64,000 nt of DNA from Muscardinus avellanarius (GCA_963383645.1 OY726558.1:179209134-179273133), one strand, 5' to 3'; positions 23,589-34,932 are shown, counted from the first letter of the stretch. Numbers and translations: made by a program. Notes: a model not told the origin generated them from the sequence alone.

Positions 23589-23607
23589 AAAAAAAAAAAA
23601 AAAAAAA
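23589..23607. repeat. A19 homopolymer at left edge of composite element
   Basis: A run directly abutting the composite element. The matching side of the second copy also carries an A20 run (T run at about 51774-51793 on the plus strand). Confidence 0.8.
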
Positions 23608-23795
23608 TGACCTGGCCACCTCACTCCTCTATGCTGTGCTGCGGACTGTGATGTGCTCAGAACAGCAGATCCTGCTCTACGTGGTGAAGGCCTCCGCTCT
23701 TGGAGGTGAGATAAAATTCATTGCTGCTGAGTGTTCGATCTCACAACCTCTTCAAAACACATACTGACTTCTTTTATTAAAAAATATTGGAGGGG
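23608..23795 (+). repeat. A-block of composite element (copy 1)
   Basis: Includes agcagatcctgctctacg, aaaattcattgctgctgag and an end at ttattaaaaaatattgg. It is related to the B-block at 24690-24965, so the monomer array is bracketed by two diverged direct repeats. Confidence 0.7.
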
Positions 23796-24690
23796 GTCAA
23801 GATGGCGGCAGCGGCAGCCAGTATTTAGGAGATGGAGACAAATCCTATCTAATCCACCTTGAACTTTTGGAAAAAAATCTCCACGAAGGTAGACTGCTCC
23901 TGCCACACTTGCTTAGGAATTCTGGACATCATATCATGTAAGGAAGGTGCTCAGGGGATAACCAGGAGGATGGTGTCAGCAGTGGCAGTGGTGGCGGCCA
24001 GTGATTGGGAGAGGCAGAGACCTGATCCAATCCACCTTGAACTTTTGAAGAAATCTCCCCAAAGGTAGGCTGCTACCGCCACGCATCCTCAGGAACTTCA
24101 GACAACATGCTGTGTGAGAAAAGTGTTTGGGAAAGAACTGAGATGGTGATGATAGTGGTGGCAGCAGCGGTAGGTGGCAGCGGTGGTGGTTATGATGGCA
24201 GCAGCCACAGCCGCAGCCAGTAATTGGGAGAGGCAAAGATCTGATCCAATCCATCTTGATCTTTTGAGGAAATCTCCCCAGAGGTAGACTTCTACTGCTG
24301 CGTATGCTCAGGAATTCTGGACAACATGCTGTGTGGGAAAAGTGTTTGGAAGAGAACTAAGATGGTAGTGGCAGTGGCCAGTATTTGGGAGAGACAAAGA
24401 TCTGATCCAATCCACCTGGATCTTTTGAAGAAATCTCCCCAAAGGTAGAATGCTACTCCCGCACATGCCCGCACTTATAATACATGCTGTGTGGGAAAGG
24501 TGATCAGGAGAGAACGGAGATTGCAGTGGTGGTGGCGGTGGCAACAGCAGTGACCAGTTTTTGGAGGGACAGACAGATCCAGTCCAATTCACCTTGATTG
24601 GACTTATGAGCAAATCTCCCTCAAGTAGGCTGCTCCTGCCCCACATGCTTGGGAATTCTGGAAAACATGCTAAGTGCTAAAATTGTTTGG
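23795..24690 (+). repeat. Tandem monomer array, about 5 units of 160-220 bp
   Basis: The recurring landmark aggaattctggac (or a close variant) falls at about 23915, 24091, 24310, 24471 (decayed) and 24650. Each unit carries an aagatgg-type start, a variable GGT/GGC triplet patch, gatctgatccaatccacctt and a ttttgaagaaatctcccc segment. The 219-bp unit is longer because its GGC/GGT patch has expanded. Confidence 0.85.
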
Positions 24691-24965
24691 GGTATATCAG
24701 AGGAAGCCCCATAAAGCCAGGTGGGGCCACCATGCTGTGTGTTCTAGGAGACATCAGCCCTCATGGCCACCATGCTCCTCTGCACAGTGCAGGAGGCCAG
24801 GGTGCACATGGAGAAGCAGAGCCTGCTCTCTGTAGTGAAGATGTGGACTTCAGCCTTTGGAGGGAAGACAAAATTCATTGCCACCAGGTATTCGGGCTCC
24901 CAGATTTTGCAAAAGACATGTACTGCTTTCTCATATTAAAAAATATGGAAGAAAAAAGGGAACAT
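24690..24965 (+). repeat. B-block of composite element (copy 1)
   Basis: Shares agcagagcctgctctctg, aaaattcattgccaccagg and atattaaaaaatatgg with the A-block. The ORF-like reading (94 codons, 24687-24971) has no recognisable motif and is not kept. Confidence 0.7.
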
Positions 24966-25009
24966 CTGTAGATGACCTGCTCACAGTGACAGAGACCAGC
25001 ACCCATTGG

Positions 25010-25108
25010 ACAGCGACTCTGGTGCTGGGGCCTCTGAGGCCAGGATAGGAGCCTGCCAGGAGGCAAGGCTGGTTTCGGAGCCAGCAAGGCTGGGATCGGA
25101 TCCCCTTT
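25010..25108 (-). repeat. 50-bp tandem repeat, about 1.7 units
   Basis: On the minus strand this reads the same 50-bp unit seen about eight times at 49638-50038, including the phase of the last unit (cctcagaggccccagcacc) next to the linker. Confidence 0.75.
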
Positions 25109-25288
25109 CATTTTCTATACACTTGCTTTGAGGCCTTTCATCATATTGAAGATTAGGATTAGGAATTTCTCATCTACATAGCAAAGGTAATAATTTTAAG
25201 TTCCTAACAATTTGTAATATTATTATTTATAATAATATATTAAAATATATTATTTTTTCTTTAAAAAGTAAACTATTTAAGAATAGGT

Positions 25289-25352
25289 GACTTCCTTCCA
25301 GTCTCCGCCTCCCAAGTGCAGGGATTACAAGCTTGTGCCACCATACCCAGCT
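25289..25352 (-). mobile_element. B1-dID SINE fragment (left arm only)
   Basis: About 64 bases ending gccaccatacccagcta. The right arm and tail are missing. Confidence 0.75.
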
Positions 25353-25780
25353 ATACTTCATTTTCAAACAACCAAAATCCAGACAAATAAAAAGATCAAC
25401 ATATTTGGGAGGATTATGAGAGAATTGAGGTAACATGTTTATCATCATTTCAAAATTTACATAGGTGAAACTAGAAAGTCATAGCTGAGATCTGTTCACC
25501 TAAAAAAAAAAATTCTAGAATGAAAAATTGGAGAAAACAACTACATGGCAATTTTGACCAAATGCTGCATGGTAATTGTGGACAATGGTGAAAGTGAGAA
25601 TCTCCTGGGGCAGGTCATCTTAGGAAGGCTCCCACAATGTTGACAGTTTACCTCTTGATAACCCATCAGTATTTTACACTGAAGAACCAAGAAAATGTCA
25701 TCCTGCTTCTAGTGGGTTGGGAATAAAAGTAATAATTGTGAAATACCACCAGAGAATTTTAATAAATGGCCTATTGTTGT
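25352..25780. other. Unassigned sequence
   Basis: No recognised element. Confidence 0.4.
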
Positions 25781-25781
25781 T

Positions 25782-25932
25782 GGTTGTGGTAGTCCATGCC
25801 TTAGGAATATTAGGCAGAATAATAGCAAGTTCAAGGGTAGCCTCAGCAACTTAGTGAGCCATAGGGTCAAAGGATATATCTCAGTAGTATAGTGACATAC
25901 TGTCTCTAGGTAAGTCCCACTCCAAAAAAAAG
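25782..25932 (+). mobile_element. B1-dID SINE, degraded
   Basis: Sense copy with large internal deletions. gcctcagcaacttagtgag and a decayed ID-like end are visible. Confidence 0.7.
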
Positions 25933-25934
25933 AC

Positions 25935-26400
25935 TATTTTTTTTAGGAAAAAAGCTATTATTAAAACACTTGAGGTAGAAATTGCTCACAGTCTAGGTCC
26001 TCTAACTCACGGCATAAGAAGAATCAAAATTCATTATGTAGTACTTTGCCTCTTACCATCTTATTACCTCACCAACAGAGCACTAGTATTAGTGAACTAG
26101 AGAAGAGCTGCAAGATATAGATACAGCATAATTCAGGAAGCCCTAAGCCAGTAAAGACAGAAAAATAATTTGAGTATGAATATTTGAAGCCTTTGTCATC
26201 TACAGTAAACATTAAATACAGTACGACTCCCAGTAAAAGCACCTAAACTTTCAGTTTACTGAAGTTCCCATTGCTTATCATATTTTTAACTTTCAACAAT
26301 AATATCAATTGAAATGCCAATTATCCATCATGATAAAGGGGAAGGAAAAACATAGTTTGAAGAAACAAGGCAAGTATTAGAATGAGACCAAGAAATGACA
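25935..26400. other. AT-rich sequence, nothing recognised
   Basis: No gene or repeat family supported. Confidence 0.4.
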
Positions 26401-26404
26401 CAGA

Positions 26405-26806
26405 TATTTTTATACTTTCATTGGTACATTTTAGTCTCACATCATATTGTGGCTCATCATAATTGTGACAGACATACACACAGCACTTGGTGGACTTTTT
26501 TCCACGTCATTCTCCATTTCCCCCCTTTCCCTACACAAGGTATTCAAATTGAAATTGATGTTCTCCCATATGTACCTAATGTGATTCTTTCATTGATGCT
26601 TTCTTCTGCCCCTCTTCCCCTAGGCCACCTTTCTGGCTGCACTAAAATGTATCCTCTATTACCTGGAGTCTCTCTAGTACCTTGGTTACTCCCTAGTTTC
26701 CTCATATGAGATCAAATATATGACCCTTCACTTTCTGTGACTGGCTAACCTTACTTAATATAATGTTCTCCAGGCCCATCCATTTTCTTACAAATGACAT
26801 GAGAGT
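26405..26806 (-). mobile_element. L1 3' end, antisense
   Basis: Starts tactttcattggtacatttt, with cagcacttggtggac near 26481, and ends at atgttctccaggcccatcc near 26762 (reverse of the gga-tggaactagagaac segment). The 104-codon frame at 26395-26709 lies inside it and is not a gene. Confidence 0.85.
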
Positions 26807-26809
26807 CTT

Positions 26810-27765
26810 CAGAATGGCAGAAGACCTTTGCCAGTTATTTTTCTGATAAAGGAGTAATATCTAGAATACCCAAATAACTTAAAGGACTCAATCAAGAAAT
26901 GGATAGTTGAAGTGATTAAACTCTTCACAAAAATGAAAGTACATATGGCTAGTGATACATGAAGAAATGTTTAACATAATTAGTAATCAGAGAGATGCAA
27001 ATTTAAACTACAGGAAGATTCCATCCAACTCCAATCAAAATGATGATCATGAAGATGTCAAACAATAAATACTGGTGAGGATGTAGAGAAAAAGGAATTC
27101 TTGTACATTGCTGGGGAGTATAAAGGTGAGTACAGCTGCTATGGAGATCAGTATGGAGATTCCACAGAAAATTGAAAATGGAGCTGGATATAGTCGTGAG
27201 AAACTGTATACCTAACACTTGGGAGGCTGAGATAGGAGAATCACAGATTTGAAGACAGCCTCAGCAATTTAGTGAGACTGTCAGCAACTTAGATCCAGCT
27301 GTTAACTAAAAACTAAAATAGGGCTAGGGGTGTGATTCATAAGGTAGAAAGCCTTTGGTTTCAATCTTCAGTACCACAAAATAAAAAGAAGTGGGAATGG
27401 ACTCATCATATGATCCAGTTATCACAACTTATTATCTTTACAATGAAACTGAAATCAGAATATTATAGTAATATTTGCATACCTATATTTATGGCAGCAC
27501 AATTCACAATAGCCAAATTATGGAAAAAACCTAGGTGTCTATCAACAAATGAGTGAATTAAAAATTATGAGATATACATATAATGGAATTCTACTCCACA
27601 ATAAAGAACAAAATAATGTCATTTGTAGTAAAATGGGAGGACCTAGAGAACACTATGCTCAGTGAGATTAGCCAGTCACAGAAAGTGATGTATCATATAT
27701 TTTGTCTTTTATGCAGAATCTAGAAAATAAGCAGGATATTGGAATTTTGATGAGAAAATTAAAGT
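26810..27765 (+). mobile_element. L1 ORF2 C-terminal region, split by a SINE
   Basis: Sense L1: gaagacctttgccag near 26820, ttgctggggagtataaagg near 27108, atatgatccagttatcac near 27408, aattcacaatagccaaatt near 27510 and gagattagccagtcac near 27664. It sits head-to-head with the antisense tail on its left. Confidence 0.85.
27181..27382 (+). mobile_element. B1-dID SINE inserted in L1
   Basis: Diverged sense copy with both arms (right arm gctaggggtgtgattcat). Confidence 0.85.
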
Positions 27766-27779
27766 AACTATGATTAATA

Positions 27780-29100
27780 TATCAATGACTAAAGTGGAAA
27801 AAAATTAGATAGCATAAATGACCAAATGGTTAAGGTTTACTAACAAAGAGACATAAACCTATAAGAACAAATCAAAGAGGGATGTTAGAAATTTAAAAGC
27901 ACTGTGAAAGAAATGAATAAATAATCCCTTCAATGGGGTCATCAAGGGATTGGATCAAGTCAAGGAAAAAAAAAATAAGGCAGATTGGAGAATGGCCAAG
28001 AGAAACTTTTCAGGTTGAGATACAAAATGGAAAAAATGGTGAAGATAAAACTTAAAACAATTAGAGTAGAATGTCAACAAACTGTTAAAATGTTTTAAAA
28101 TTTGCAACATGTGCAAAATGGCAATATTAAATAAGAGGAAAACACATAAGAAATATTAAATAATAATTGCAAAAAATCCCCCCAAATTAATGACAGCACA
28201 TATCAGGAAGACAAAGAAACCCAAGAGAAACAATTGTCAAGAAACTCATGCCTAATGCATTTCATATTGAGATATAAAAACACAAAAAACATTTAATCAA
28301 AACCAGATTTGAGGAATGAAAAATTGAATATAGAGTGAATTTCTTCTGACTGAAGACAATGCAACCACAAAAAGAATGGGGTAGAATACCTTGTGTTATA
28401 TTCCATATCCACTGAAATTAGCTTCAAAAGTTAAGCAGAAATTAAGAATTTCTCAGTCAAATAAAATTCTAGGGAATCTGGTTTCATCTGACTTTCCTTT
28501 GTTTGAAAAACATCTGATGCAACCACTTTGGAAGACAGCTTGACAATTACTTATCAAAGTAAGCATAGCCTTATCATGTGACCTAACTTATTTTCCTAAA
28601 TGTTTAACTAGCTAATTTGAAATTTATGTCCATATAAAGCATCCCTGGATATTTATAGTCACTTTACTGATAAATATAAAAAATATATAACAAGATTCTT
28701 TTCAATAGATGGAACAATGTATAAACTGTTTGGTGTCCATACTATAGAATATTACTCAGCATTAGGAATTAAGAAGTCACAAAATTACTGAGGAATACTA
28801 AATTCATATTGGTAAGTGGACAAAGTAAATATGTAAAAAGCCAGTACTGCATACTATATGATTTGAACTATATGACTTTGGAAAGAGCAAAAAGATAGTG
28901 AGAACAAACAGAACAGTTTTTGCCAATGTTTTACACAGAGTGAAAAATGTTGACTAGGTGAAACAGCAGATGAATAAAATACTGTATGTCACTGGGTATG
29001 TGATGTAGTAATAATGGATAAATGACATTATTCACAAATAAAGACCTATTGAGGTTTTATGGCACAAAGATTGAATTTTATTATATGTAAATTAAAAATA
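27780..29100 (+). mobile_element. Old L1 remnant (ORF1 region then 3' end)
   Basis: A coiled-coil/ORF1-like part (aatggggtcatcaagggattgg near 27934; ccccccaaattaatgacag near 28178) is followed by an ORF2 3'/UTR-like part (atagaatattactcagca near 28743; aaataaagacctattgagg near 29037). The order is sense but internally deleted. It is too old to read a frame. Confidence 0.55.
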
Positions 29101-31534
29101 GAAAATTGAGGTAAAGTCACCAATGAACCAAAACTAAGAAAGGAAAATATACCTATATTACCAATGCAAGAGACAATTTTAGTGATGTAGTGGTTTGAGA
29201 GTGGAGTAAGAAATTTATTGATATATGAAATTTGGAAAGAAGTGGACTCTATAAATTTAAAAGAAAAAGAATGGCATATAAATCTTATAATAAAAATGCT
29301 ATAGACAGATACTCATCATGAAGTTATAAGCCAACAGTTCTACCGATACTATACATGCATGCTGGAAATGAACACTTTGATAAATGGGTATCAGTTGGTA
29401 GAAGCCAACACTCATGTTGTTGACATTAGAATTCACACAAAAAACAAGTAATGAAGTATAGAATAATTCTTTAACGATGGGTCAAAATTTGATGCATCAA
29501 TATGAGTTCATCATTAGGTTAATAGTGATATAAATGTTTATGCAAATTAAATTGATACAACACACATTAGATCACGTGATCCACTGCTCGGTCAGTTGAA
29601 ATCAAGAAACAATAGGGGTCCAATAGGGGCACACCTACAACTCATGTACTGGGTTTTAACAGTATTTGCAATTGTTTAAAAAAGGAAACAGTACTAGATT
29701 ATAAGCTTTAATGCCATTATCCATTAAGCTAAATGAAAGAGCTCACAGAAAACCTTGAATAATTTGAACATTAAAAATTTAAAAAGCATCAAATTACATC
29801 AAAAGCATAAAATCAACATCATGTAATGAATAATAAAATTTTAGGTGCATGCCTCCTATTCAATGTTTAAATGTATGTTTTAGAGTAAACAGACATAATT
29901 TAACACAATTAAAATTAACACTGATTACAAATGTAAATAGCACTACCAGTAAAGGGAAAACATAATAATTAGTCAAAATAGCTCACGTTTCTCTGAGTAG
30001 ATTAATATTATTTTAAAATTACTTCTAATGAACCTTTGATATAAAACTTATTCTCACAGTTTATTTCAGATTGTATGTAATATATCTGCTGACATTGAGT
30101 CCTTTTGACTATCATAAAAATTATACTAAATGTTTAGAAAACATGCCCCTCCAGATGTCATATAAAACTTTAAATCCATGAGGGAAAAGATTTACAGAAT
30201 AATTATTAGATTGCTGAAAAGTTGGAAAAGAAAGAGTGTATACAGGGCATTTTCTCATTCAGCATAGCGATCAGTGTTACATTTAATTTAAAGTATTTGA
30301 GAAGATTTTATGTAAATAAAATACAAATTTGAAGTTCAGTTTGGCTTTAAAAGTTCTAGCATACTTTTTGATAGGATTAAATATTGAAGATGAGAGGCTT
30401 GCCACATGTAATGTTCTTGAAAAAAACTGTGTTTCAGAAAACTTTTTATTGCTGAATATCTATTCAAGTACAACAGATAGATCATGTTGAAAATTGTAAG
30501 AAATATTGAAAGCTCACAAACACTTTAGTTTCAGGCAACAAAGTATCACAAAGAAAACAGAATTTATACCTGTCTGAGATTCAATACTTCATGTAATACC
30601 AAAGATTTATACCTAAGAAAATAACACAACAAGAACAAAATAATATCTGTAAATATTTTAGAGAAGAGAAATTGTATCATCCAGCAAATCTCTACTTTCA
30701 TTTCCAACTGGGTAAAGGTCTTGTTTTTTTATTTACAAATGTGACAGAGTATTAAATTTTTCTACATAACTTGATATTTTTTAAGATCAAGTATAGTAAA
30801 AGAAGAAATTAAACAAGATGAAATAAAGTCTAGAAAAGAGGAATAATTTCATGTCCAATTTATATAATTCATTATGACTTACAAAATAACAATTTCTAGT
30901 TTCTAAGTAGATTTGTTACCATGTAGATTTGTTTCTAAGTAGACTAAAACCATGAAACGAAGTAAATGTTAGCATACTATGTCTTTGACTTAGTGGATTG
31001 AACTGTCTCATGCCTATAGTTTCACTAAAAGATATATGCATTGTACAACTATTGATTGCTGTTCATTAGCATATTTATCTCTGTAAAAAGATATAAATTC
31101 ATTGAAATATGTAAAGTGTATATAAATTATATCAATAATTTTTAAAGTTTATTTTTCTTTCTCTTGATCAATTTAATATTAAACATTTTAAATATTTACA
31201 TTAATTTATATTGTTCAAGAATCAAGAAAGCTCCATATCTATAACATGTCAGAACAGCTAAAGGTGATTTCTTTGTTGATAATGTAAGTATTCAATAAAG
31301 AATTTTTAAGGAATTCTCTGAAATGACTGAGAAAAAATTATATTTTTATCATCTTTCTTTTATGCACACTAAAAAAGTGTTTAAAAAAATTGAAGAAAAG
31401 ATTTGTAATGACTGTTTACAAATGTGTTGTAATTATTACCAGAACTCAACTCAATGAATAAACAGAAAAGAGTAAAAGAAAAAAATTAAAATTTCATAAA
31501 ATACCAGTCCAATATAGATGAACCCAAATACCTT

Positions 31535-31540
<6 letters not shown>
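29100..31540. other. AT-rich sequence, nothing recognised
   Basis: About 2.4 kb, one of the longest stretches free of recognisable SINEs. I see no exon-like segment with coding potential. Confidence 0.4.
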
Positions 31541-31542
<2 letters not shown>

Positions 31543-31601
<59 letters not shown>

Positions 31602-31624
31602 TGTGTGTGTGTGTGTGTGTATGT
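31543..31624. repeat. (TA)n-(GT)n compound microsatellite
   Basis: About 28 TA units, then about 11 GT units, followed by more AT alternation. The Ile/Tyr-rich frame across it is an artefact. Confidence 0.9.
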
Positions 31625-31659
31625 ATATATAATATATAAAATATAATTATATAATATAC

Positions 31660-31715
31660 AAACAGACATAGATATCCATATATAGATATAGATATATGGA
31701 TATCTATGTCTGTTT
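31660..31715. repeat. Perfect 24-bp inverted repeat (hairpin)
   Basis: Arms at 31660-31683 and 31692-31715 are exact reverse complements (aaacagacatagatatccat at the outer left), with an 8-base loop. It could form a cruciform or an RNA hairpin and may be a by-product of the neighbouring TA repeat. Confidence 0.85.
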
Positions 31716-32222
31716 AGTGGACCAAAATATAATGTAATAGTCATCAGGAAATTGTAAATTAAATAATTTGTCATTGTAAGAATATAATCATTTAAATGAA
31801 GATTTCAAGAAGGCTTAAAAGGTTTGGAATGCATAAAATACTTTAACATCAAGCCAATTTTTACATAAAAAACACAGTGAAGGATATTTATGAGAGAAAA
31901 ATACTGCTTCAGAAGAGTTGTTTTATGGAAGCCCAGATTAATTCACTGTTAGACGAATATCAGAATGATTTGAGTAGAAAAATTTATTTGGGAATATAAC
32001 ATGTTGTTTTTGATATTATGAATAATGACTCAGATTTTTCCCATAAAGTGAACTTATTTCAAAGTATGATATGTTTATTTAATGAAAGCTATAGAGCAAT
32101 AAAAACAAGCAGTAAATGTATGCAAATTAAAAAAAATCCATCTCCATACAGTGTTTATTAACTGCTGAATAGGATTCCCATAAAACACTTAATAGGAGAA
32201 CAATACTAAAATTATTAAAATA
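31716..32222. other. AT-rich sequence, nothing recognised
   Basis: No recognised element. Confidence 0.4.
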
Positions 32223-32224
32223 AA

Positions 32225-32456
32225 TAAAATTATTTATTTATTTGTTTGTTTATTGTACTGGGGATTGACCTCAGGGGCATTCTACCTCTAAGATACACAC
32301 TCAGCCCTATTTTTATACTCTTTATTTTGAAGCAGGTTCTCACTAATATTGTCCAGAGCTTCACTTAGCAGCTTATGCTGGAGTCAGATCTGAAACCCTT
32401 TTTTCTTAGCTTCCAAGTACTGGGATTTGAAGCTTGCAACATCATGTCCGACTTAA
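32225..32456 (-). mobile_element. B1-dID SINE, antisense
   Basis: Tail of TTTA/TTTG units, ID-like arm (gtactggggattgacctc), linker gaagcaggttctcac, and a diverged B1 arm ending atcatgtccgact. Confidence 0.8.
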
Positions 32457-32647
32457 TGTATGCATTTTAAACACAGAATAATATCCCAAACATGTCAAGC
32501 CCTAAGAAAGAATATTAAGCACATATTTACAACATTTCAACAAATCAACTTCCAATACATTGTTTTTGAGTAAGGAATACAATCTTAAAGATGTTTCCAG
32601 AAAGTGAAAATGGATCTTCAAAATAATAGGAAATCATGGTTTCAAGT

Positions 32648-32879
32648 ACACAGCGTTCGCCGGGTGTGGTGGCGCACACTTGTAATCCCAGCATTCGGGA
32701 GGCTGAGACTGGAGGATCGCAATTCGTGGACAGCCTCAGCTATTTAGTGAGGCACTCCACAACTTAGTGAAACCCTGTTACAAAGTAAGAATAAAAAATA
32801 AGGCAGGTGGTGTAGCTCGGAGGTCAAATGCCCCTGGGTTCCATCCCCAGACCCGCCAAAAACCAAACCAAAACAAAAC

Positions 32880-32915
<36 letters not shown>

Positions 32916-32928
32916 ACACAGCGTTCGC
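32648..32928 (+). mobile_element. Young B1-dID SINE with (AAC)n tail and perfect 13-bp target-site duplication
   Basis: Complete, little-diverged sense copy (gccgggtgtggtggcgcac start; right arm ggtgtagctcggaggtc ending in cccagacccgcc). The tail has become about 11 AAC units (32879-32914). Exact flanking repeats acacagcgttcgc lie at 32648-32660 and 32916-32928. The poly-Asn frame here is the tail. Confidence 0.95.
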
Positions 32929-32929
32929 A

Positions 32930-33355
32930 CAGAGGGAGAAAAATCCTTCCAGAATTTTCGTGCTATATGTTACAAAGTAAAATCAGAATATATTATATAA
33001 CTCAACCTATAATATGACTAAAAAGTTGGAATTCATAATTAGTGTGTTTATGAAGCTTAGTGGAGGCTAAAAGTAAACTTAGGGAGAAATATAATGGCAC
33101 AGATATAAAATGAACTGTGAATATAACTTAAATTTTTTGCAAATAAGAAAAAGGCATTTGATATTTATGCTTCAATTTTCTCCTTTGCAAGATTTATCTC
33201 ATTGTACTATTTTATTTATGAATTTAGTAAAGTCAGCAAGTTTTTTGCACTCCCATAAACAAAATAATGCAATCGCTTTTTATATTTCTCTCAGTGTTTA
33301 TAATTGACATAAAATAAAACAGAGAAGAATTATACTATTTTCAAAGTACTAATAT
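32930..33355. other. Unassigned sequence
   Basis: No recognised element or gene. Confidence 0.4.
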
Positions 33356-33562
33356 AGCCAGGCATGGTGGCGCAAGTTTGTAATCCCCGCACTTGGGAGG
33401 CGGAGACAGGAGGATCGCGCAAGTTCGAAGCCAGCCGCGCTGGTTTAAGAGACCCTGTTTCCAAATAAAAATATTAAAAAATAGGTCTGGGAGTGCAGAC
33501 CAGAAGTAGAAGGGTTTCCAGGAACCCCAGTACCACCACAAAATATAAAAATAAAAATAAAT
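33356..33562 (+). mobile_element. B1-dID SINE (short-linker subtype)
   Basis: The linker lacks the usual 'cagcaacttagtgag' portion and reads ctggtttaagagaccctg. The right arm reads ggtttccaggaaccccag. The same two changes occur in copies at 36751, 50106 and 52018. Confidence 0.9.
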
Positions 33563-33564
33563 GT

Positions 33565-34035
33565 GCTAATATAAATTAATGAAATTGATGTCACAGCTGA
33601 TGATATTTGTAAATGTGGAAAATAAAAAAAAAGGATGGAAGCAAAGAAAAACATTTTCAAATAATGTGAAGAGTTACTTTTTATATGTTATGTTTTTGAA
33701 ATACAAGCTTAAAAAGATGAAATAAAATTCAAGATATTCTCCATCCCCAAACTGACAAAATATGATTTATCATAGTATGTAGTTATCTTTTCATACATAA
33801 TCTATGTCTTTATACCAGAATATATCATTTGAGTTCTCAGGATCATTACAATAACAATTTCCTTGTGAATATTTTCCCTTCTATTTACTTTTAAAACCTA
33901 GCTCCATTAATGTAATCCATCTGATTTATAAGACCAAATCTTTCAAGGAGTACAGGAAATTTGTAGTAATATTTCATTCAAATTGCTTAAATTTCGTGAG
34001 TGCTTGTAATTGCTACTTAAATTTAAGGTGTTATA
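33565..34035. other. Unassigned AT-rich sequence
   Basis: Nothing recognised. Confidence 0.4.
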
Positions 34036-34039
34036 AAAA

Positions 34040-34274
34040 TCTATGTGGAAAATCCCCAGGGAAATGCAAATATAAACCAGAATGAGATGGTACCTCATTC
34101 TTGAAAAAAATACTATTATCAAAAAAGGTAAATATAACAAGTTCTGATGTGTATACAATGAAAAAAAATCTTACACATTAGTGGTGAGAAAATAAATTAA
34201 TACAAACATTATGAAAAACAATATGGGAGTTCATTTAAAACTAAAAATACATCTCCCATATGATCTAGCTACTG

Positions 34275-34320
<46 letters not shown>

Positions 34321-34932
34321 TGAGTATATATACCCAATGGAAATGAAATCAGCAAATCAAAGGCATATCTATATGTCCATGTTTATTGAAGCACTATTGA
34401 TAAAATAAATGGAATAATCATGGTGTCCATCTACAGACAAATAAGTAAAGAACAAGTTCCATATATTTGCAATGAAATTTTATCAGCCTTGAGAAAGAAA
34501 AAAATTCTATCACTGGTAACAAAATGGACAGAAATGGAGGACACTATTTTAAGAGAGACACACCAAAACACAGAAAAACAAGTACAGCATGTTCTTTGTC
34601 ACATGTGGGGTTTAAAGAGGTAATCTTAAAGTAGAAAAGAGCAAAATGGTAATTAATAGAGACTAGAAAAAGTAGAAGAAAGAAATATATTAGACAGAAG
34701 GAATGAGTTGTAGTACTCTATGGCACAAAAGGGTGATGACAGCTCAATGTAGCCTATTATTTATTTTATAAAATACTGAAAAACAGAAGCTCAATGGATC
34801 CAAAGTTAAAGACATGGTAAGGAAATCGAAAGGCTAATTACCCAATTTGATCAGAACACACTGTATACATGTATCGAGATTTCAAACTCTACCTCAAAGT
34901 ATGTACAATTATATGAAATTAAAAGAAAAAAT
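34040..34932 (+). mobile_element. L1 ORF2 3' region and tail
   Basis: Sense landmarks: aggaaatgcaaatataaacc-like near 34050, catctcccatatgatctagc near 34250, atggtgtccatctacagac near 34419, and aaaatggacagaaatggagg near 34522. It is interrupted by a TG microsatellite at 34277-34318. Confidence 0.85.
34277..34319. repeat. (TG)n microsatellite inside L1
   Basis: About 21 TG units expanded within ORF2-derived sequence. Confidence 0.9.

Larger units (their letters stand above)
23608..25110 (+). mobile_element. Composite tandem-monomer element, copy 1
   Basis: A 1.5-kb GC-richer island with the order A-block (23608-23795), about five monomers of 160-220 bp (23795-24690), B-block (24690-24965), linker, and about 1.7 units of a 50-bp repeat (25010-25108, reverse-complement sense). 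The second copy at 49638-51995 is collinear on the opposite strand. No protein is supported; several 60-110-codon frames on both strands result from the GC-rich repeat. Candidate identities are a monomeric L1 5' UTR, as in other rodents, or a non-autonomous composite retroelement. Confidence 0.75.

Noticed and set aside
23608..25110. A CpG-island gene promoter for the GC-rich, aagatggcggc-containing region
   Set aside because: The aagatgg context recurs in tandem monomers and in a second dispersed copy, so it is repetitive. CpG density is modest, with no downstream exon.
26395..26709. A 104-codon plus-strand frame
   Set aside because: It lies entirely within an antisense L1 3' UTR.
31451..31774. 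A 107-codon minus-strand frame rich in Ile, Tyr and Thr
   Set aside because: It spans the TA/GT microsatellite and palindrome and contains only low-complexity coding.
32767..33000. A frame with a poly-Asn run
   Set aside because: The run is the (AAC)n tail of a young B1-dID.
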